Positions 32,215-34,111 of a DNA stretch of 34,111 nt are shown piece after piece; the first letter of the stretch is position 1, and every line of letters begins with the position of its first letter. This DNA is from Salaquimonas sp. (GTDB lineage: Bacteria > Pseudomonadota > Alphaproteobacteria > Rhizobiales > Rhizobiaceae). A program made the translations under genes and the position numbers. Location: contig JAJDOK010000105.1 of assembly GCA_022340185.1 (NCBI GenBank), positions 1-34,111 of the forward strand, given 5' to 3'. The notes under the pieces were generated by a model that did no database searches, was not told the DNA's origin, and was given only the letters and a program-made list of their open reading frames with translations.

Positions 32215-32940
32215 TTACGCTTGTCCGCTGTTCCCGGCCTGTCCTGCCATGTTCTGGACCGCATCATTCCACGCAGCATGCCGCCAGGACTGGAAACCGG
32301 AAATCCAGATTCGACCAAACAGTCTTGCACCCTTGCTGACAGCGAATGTGTCCAAACGCGAAGATCGTTCGCCCGCCATCTGTTCGTCGCAGAAATCGAA
32401 CGCTGCCTGAAAAAAGGCCAGATCGGTATCCGGCCCGAGAAGCAATTGCCTGAATCCGCTAATATCTGGAGATTCCCCATATACCGTCCGGTAGTCGTCA
32501 TGCGCACGGCCAACCGCCTCCGCCAAGTCGTAACGGGTATGTGCCCTGGCCGCCAGGAACAACAATTTCCACTTGAATTGCGGAAGGTTCAACAATTCGG
32601 CTTTTCTGGACAACCGGAAGTAGGGTTTCCAATGCGCTGGTGCATACTCCTCGCCGCCTTCGATTGCGCTACAGACATGCAACTCGTAGAGCAGGTAAAA
32701 TTGCTCTATCACGCGGTAGGCAATATCGGGACGCGGCATCCCCTCCAAATAGCCCAGCCAGTGCTTCGTGGTGTGAAAGTACAAGGCAGGAAAGAGGTGG
32801 TGGCAGGCTGCGGCCTCCTGTTCACCCGCAAGCATGAACCGATCCCGGTCCCTTGCTATTTTCTCTAGAACGACCCTAGCATGTTTGGCACCGGAAGTGA
32901 TTTTCCGGGAACCCGGCGATCCCGCAGCCCGTCGTGACAT
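32215..32940 (-). CDS. unrecognised soluble protein, possibly DUF5995-like
   Basis: A 241-residue, mostly alpha-helical protein with no signal peptide or membrane helix. It is rich in aromatic residues: LFPALYFHTTKHWLGYLEG, RVIEQFYLLYELHVC, HWKPYFRLSRKAELLNLPQFKWKLLFLAARAHTRYDLAEAV. The ARAHTRYDLAEAV segment and the C-terminal RHAAWNDA faintly recall DUF5995-type helical proteins, but this is not secure. Two candidate starts exist, GTG 32952 and ATG 32940; ATG is used. The upstream region to 33136 is AT-rich, unlike the rest of the window, and codon use is somewhat less GC-biased, hinting at later acquisition. It lies upstream of eamA on the same strand, with a 39-base gap. Function unknown. 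Confidence 0.72.
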   Translation of the reverse strand: MSRRAAGSPGSRKITSGAKHARVVLEKIARDRDRFMLAGEQEAAACHHLFPALYFHTTKHWLGYLEGMPRPDIAYRVIEQFYLLYELHVCSAIEGGEEYAPAHWKPYFRLSRKAELLNLPQFKWKLLFLAARAHTRYDLAEAVGRAHDDYRTVYGESPDISGFRQLLLGPDTDLAFFQAAFDFCDEQMAGERSSRLDTFAVSKGARLFGRIWISGFQSWRHAAWNDAVQNMAGQAGNSGQA

Positions 32941-32952
32941 CCCCAGACCCAC

Positions 32953-33136
32953 CCAGACCCAATTGTAGAAAATTTAAAAAACGAATATTCAGACTGGCAG
33001 GTTAATACGCCCCCTGAACAGGTCAATGATGCCATCCGGTATACTTTGTGAAACTCCCATAAATATTTTTACGGCATATCTTCACAAGGAAGGTTGCCAC
33101 AAACAATCGCTCCGGCATGCCTGGTGAGAACTGGAT
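32953..33136. other. AT-rich gap between phaB and the unrecognised gene
   Basis: The 184 bases are noticeably AT-rich, with AAAATTTAAAAAACGAATATTC near 32969-32990 and AAATATTTTTACGGCATATC around 33061-33080, which differs from the surrounding high-GC coding DNA. GGTCTGGG is repeated directly (on the minus strand) immediately before the unrecognised gene. Any promoter for that gene should lie here, but no pair of hexamers with good spacing stands out. No open frame or RNA is recognised. Confidence 0.45.
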
Positions 33137-33859
33137 TCAGGCGAAATACTGCCCGCCATTGGCCGAAAGCGTCGAACCGGTGATGAAACCGGCATCGTCG
33201 GAGGCGAGGAACACGACGCAGCGCCCGATCTCCTCGGTTTCGCCGAGACGGCCGACCGGGATCTGCGCGATGATTGATTCGCGCACCTTTTCGGGCACTG
33301 CCATCACCATGTCGGTGGCGATATAGCCGGGGCAGATCGCATTGACCGTGATGTTGTGGCGAGCGCCTTCCTGCGCCAGCGCCTTGGTGAAACCGATATC
33401 GCCGGCCTTGGAGGCCGAATAATTGGCCTGGGCGAACTGGCCCTTCTGGCCATTGATCGAGGAAATGGTGATGACGCGGCCGAAATTGCGCTCGCGCATG
33501 CCGGGCCACACCGGGTGGGTCATGTTGAAGGTGCCGCTCAGATTGGTGGCGATCACCTCGTTCCACTGCTCCGGCGTCATGCGATGGAACGGCGCGTCGC
33601 GGGTGATGCCGGCATTGTTGACCAGGATTTCGACCGGCCCGAGATCGGCCTCGACCTGGGCGATGCCCGCCTTGCAGGCCTCGTAATCGGCGACCGACCA
33701 TTTGTAGGTGGCGATACCGGTCTCTTCCCTGAATTTCGCCGCCGCCTCGTCATTGCCGGCATAGTTCGCCGCAACCTTGTAACCGGCCGCCTTCAGCGCA
33801 ACTGAAATGGCGTGACCGATGCCGCGCGTTCCTCCCGTGACCATTGCCACTCTGGACAT
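33137..33859 (-). CDS. phaB: acetoacetyl-CoA reductase
   Basis: A 240-residue SDR that reduces acetoacetyl-CoA to (R)-3-hydroxybutyryl-CoA with NADPH, the second step of polyhydroxybutyrate synthesis. TGGTRGIG is at 8-15, NNAGIT follows, and the catalytic motifs are ISSINGQKGQFAQANYSASKAG; this QKGQFGQxNYSAxKAG run is diagnostic of PhaB rather than FabG. It ends GSTLSANGGQYFA. ATG 33859 has GGAGGAGA upstream. It is downstream of phaA on the same strand with a 109-base gap that contains GTGAAT repeats. No phaC synthase gene is in the window. Confidence 0.95.
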   Translation of the reverse strand: MSRVAMVTGGTRGIGHAISVALKAAGYKVAANYAGNDEAAAKFREETGIATYKWSVADYEACKAGIAQVEADLGPVEILVNNAGITRDAPFHRMTPEQWNEVIATNLSGTFNMTHPVWPGMRERNFGRVITISSINGQKGQFAQANYSASKAGDIGFTKALAQEGARHNITVNAICPGYIATDMVMAVPEKVRESIIAQIPVGRLGETEEIGRCVVFLASDDAGFITGSTLSANGGQYFA

Positions 33860-33884
33860 GCTTCTCCTCCCTGACGCTCTACGT

Positions 33885-33963
33885 GTGAATGGTGAATGGA
33901 CAAGGACTGCAATGGCATCCGAGCTATACAGCCAATTCACTATTCACTAGTTCACAATTCACC
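33885..33963. repeat. inverted GTGAAT/ATTCAC repeats between phaA and phaB
   Basis: GTGAATGGTGAATGG (33885-33899) faces ATTCACTATTCAC (33935-33947); the 13-base arms pair with a single G-T wobble. A further TTCACAATTCACC follows at 33951-33963. Six copies of TTCAC/GTGAA are therefore packed in 79 bases. The array could form a hairpin in the phaA-phaB transcript or serve as a binding-site cluster. It does not match the site I recall for the PHB regulator PhaR. Confidence 0.65.
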
Positions 33964-33968
33964 TTTTG

Positions 33969-34111
<143 letters not shown>

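Noticed and set aside
31822-32868. A 348-codon plus-strand frame opposite the EamA and unrecognised genes
   Set aside because: Composition is typical of an antisense shadow (Arg, His, Gln rich), and it crosses two genes and their spacer. The minus-strand genes explain the region.

Overview
The window reads as a chromosomal segment of a high-GC alphaproteobacterium of the order Rhizobiales (Hyphomicrobiales), most like the Mesorhizobium/Phyllobacteriaceae side. The grounds are recognised proteins and gene neighbourhoods (HNH protein, TIGR02302/DUF4175, DUF2125, PduO-type adenosyltransferase, argH-lptM-lysA, hisC-tyrC, ftsEX beside a zinc-ribbon gene and hpt, phaAB), frequent TTG/GTG starts and rhizobial-type palindromic intergenic repeats. 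No phage, IS element, integrase, plasmid function, CRISPR array or toxin-antitoxin pair was seen. Gene density is very high and no gene-free stretch exceeds 300 bases. Layout: 1-87 tRNA-Leu(CAA) on the minus strand. 259-1349 a DedA/YqaA-type membrane protein and DsbB. 1357-2767 (minus) an HNH endonuclease with a repetitive N-terminus and an AlkA-like glycosylase. 2800-3693 GluQRS. 3699-5065 (minus) a small membrane protein and a YihY/BrkB protein. 5122-8120 (plus) an SDR, a twin-transmembrane protein, a corrinoid adenosyltransferase, a four-helix membrane protein and a rhomboid protease. 8374-11224 (plus) the energy block etfB-etfA-hbd, with a palindromic element between the two etf genes. 11256-12565 (minus) a glutathione S-transferase and a TlpA thioredoxin. 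12590-18370 (plus) argH, an LptM-like lipoprotein, lysA and a large TIGR02302 protein. 18648-20183 a secreted sulfatase. 20289-21642 (minus) hpt and a zinc-ribbon membrane protein. 21803-25169 (plus) ftsE-ftsX, a YdcF protein and plsC. 25161-25697 (minus) a gamma-glutamylcyclotransferase. 25742-26815 a DUF2125 protein. 26807-29735 (minus) tyrC, hisC and a methyltransferase. 29836-30600 gloB. 30683-32940 (minus) a lysoplasmalogenase, an EamA exporter and an unrecognised protein. 33137-34111 (minus) phaB and the 3' end of phaA. Functionally this is mostly core metabolism: amino-acid synthesis (argH, lysA, hisC, tyrC), electron transfer and beta-oxidation (etfAB, hbd), PHB synthesis (phaAB), periplasmic redox (dsbB, tlpA), division (ftsEX) and glutathione metabolism (GST, gloB, GGCT). 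The most informative non-coding signal is a full CtrA-type site (TTAA-N7-TTAACC, 21710-21726) in the divergent region between ftsE and the zinc-ribbon gene. Other points worth a look are the etfB-etfA palindromic mosaic, a palindromic Shine-Dalgarno shared by tlpA and argH, a coding minisatellite in the HNH gene, the 71-nt overlap at hpt, and the unrecognised gene at 32215-32940. I found no convincing new multi-gene system and do not claim one.
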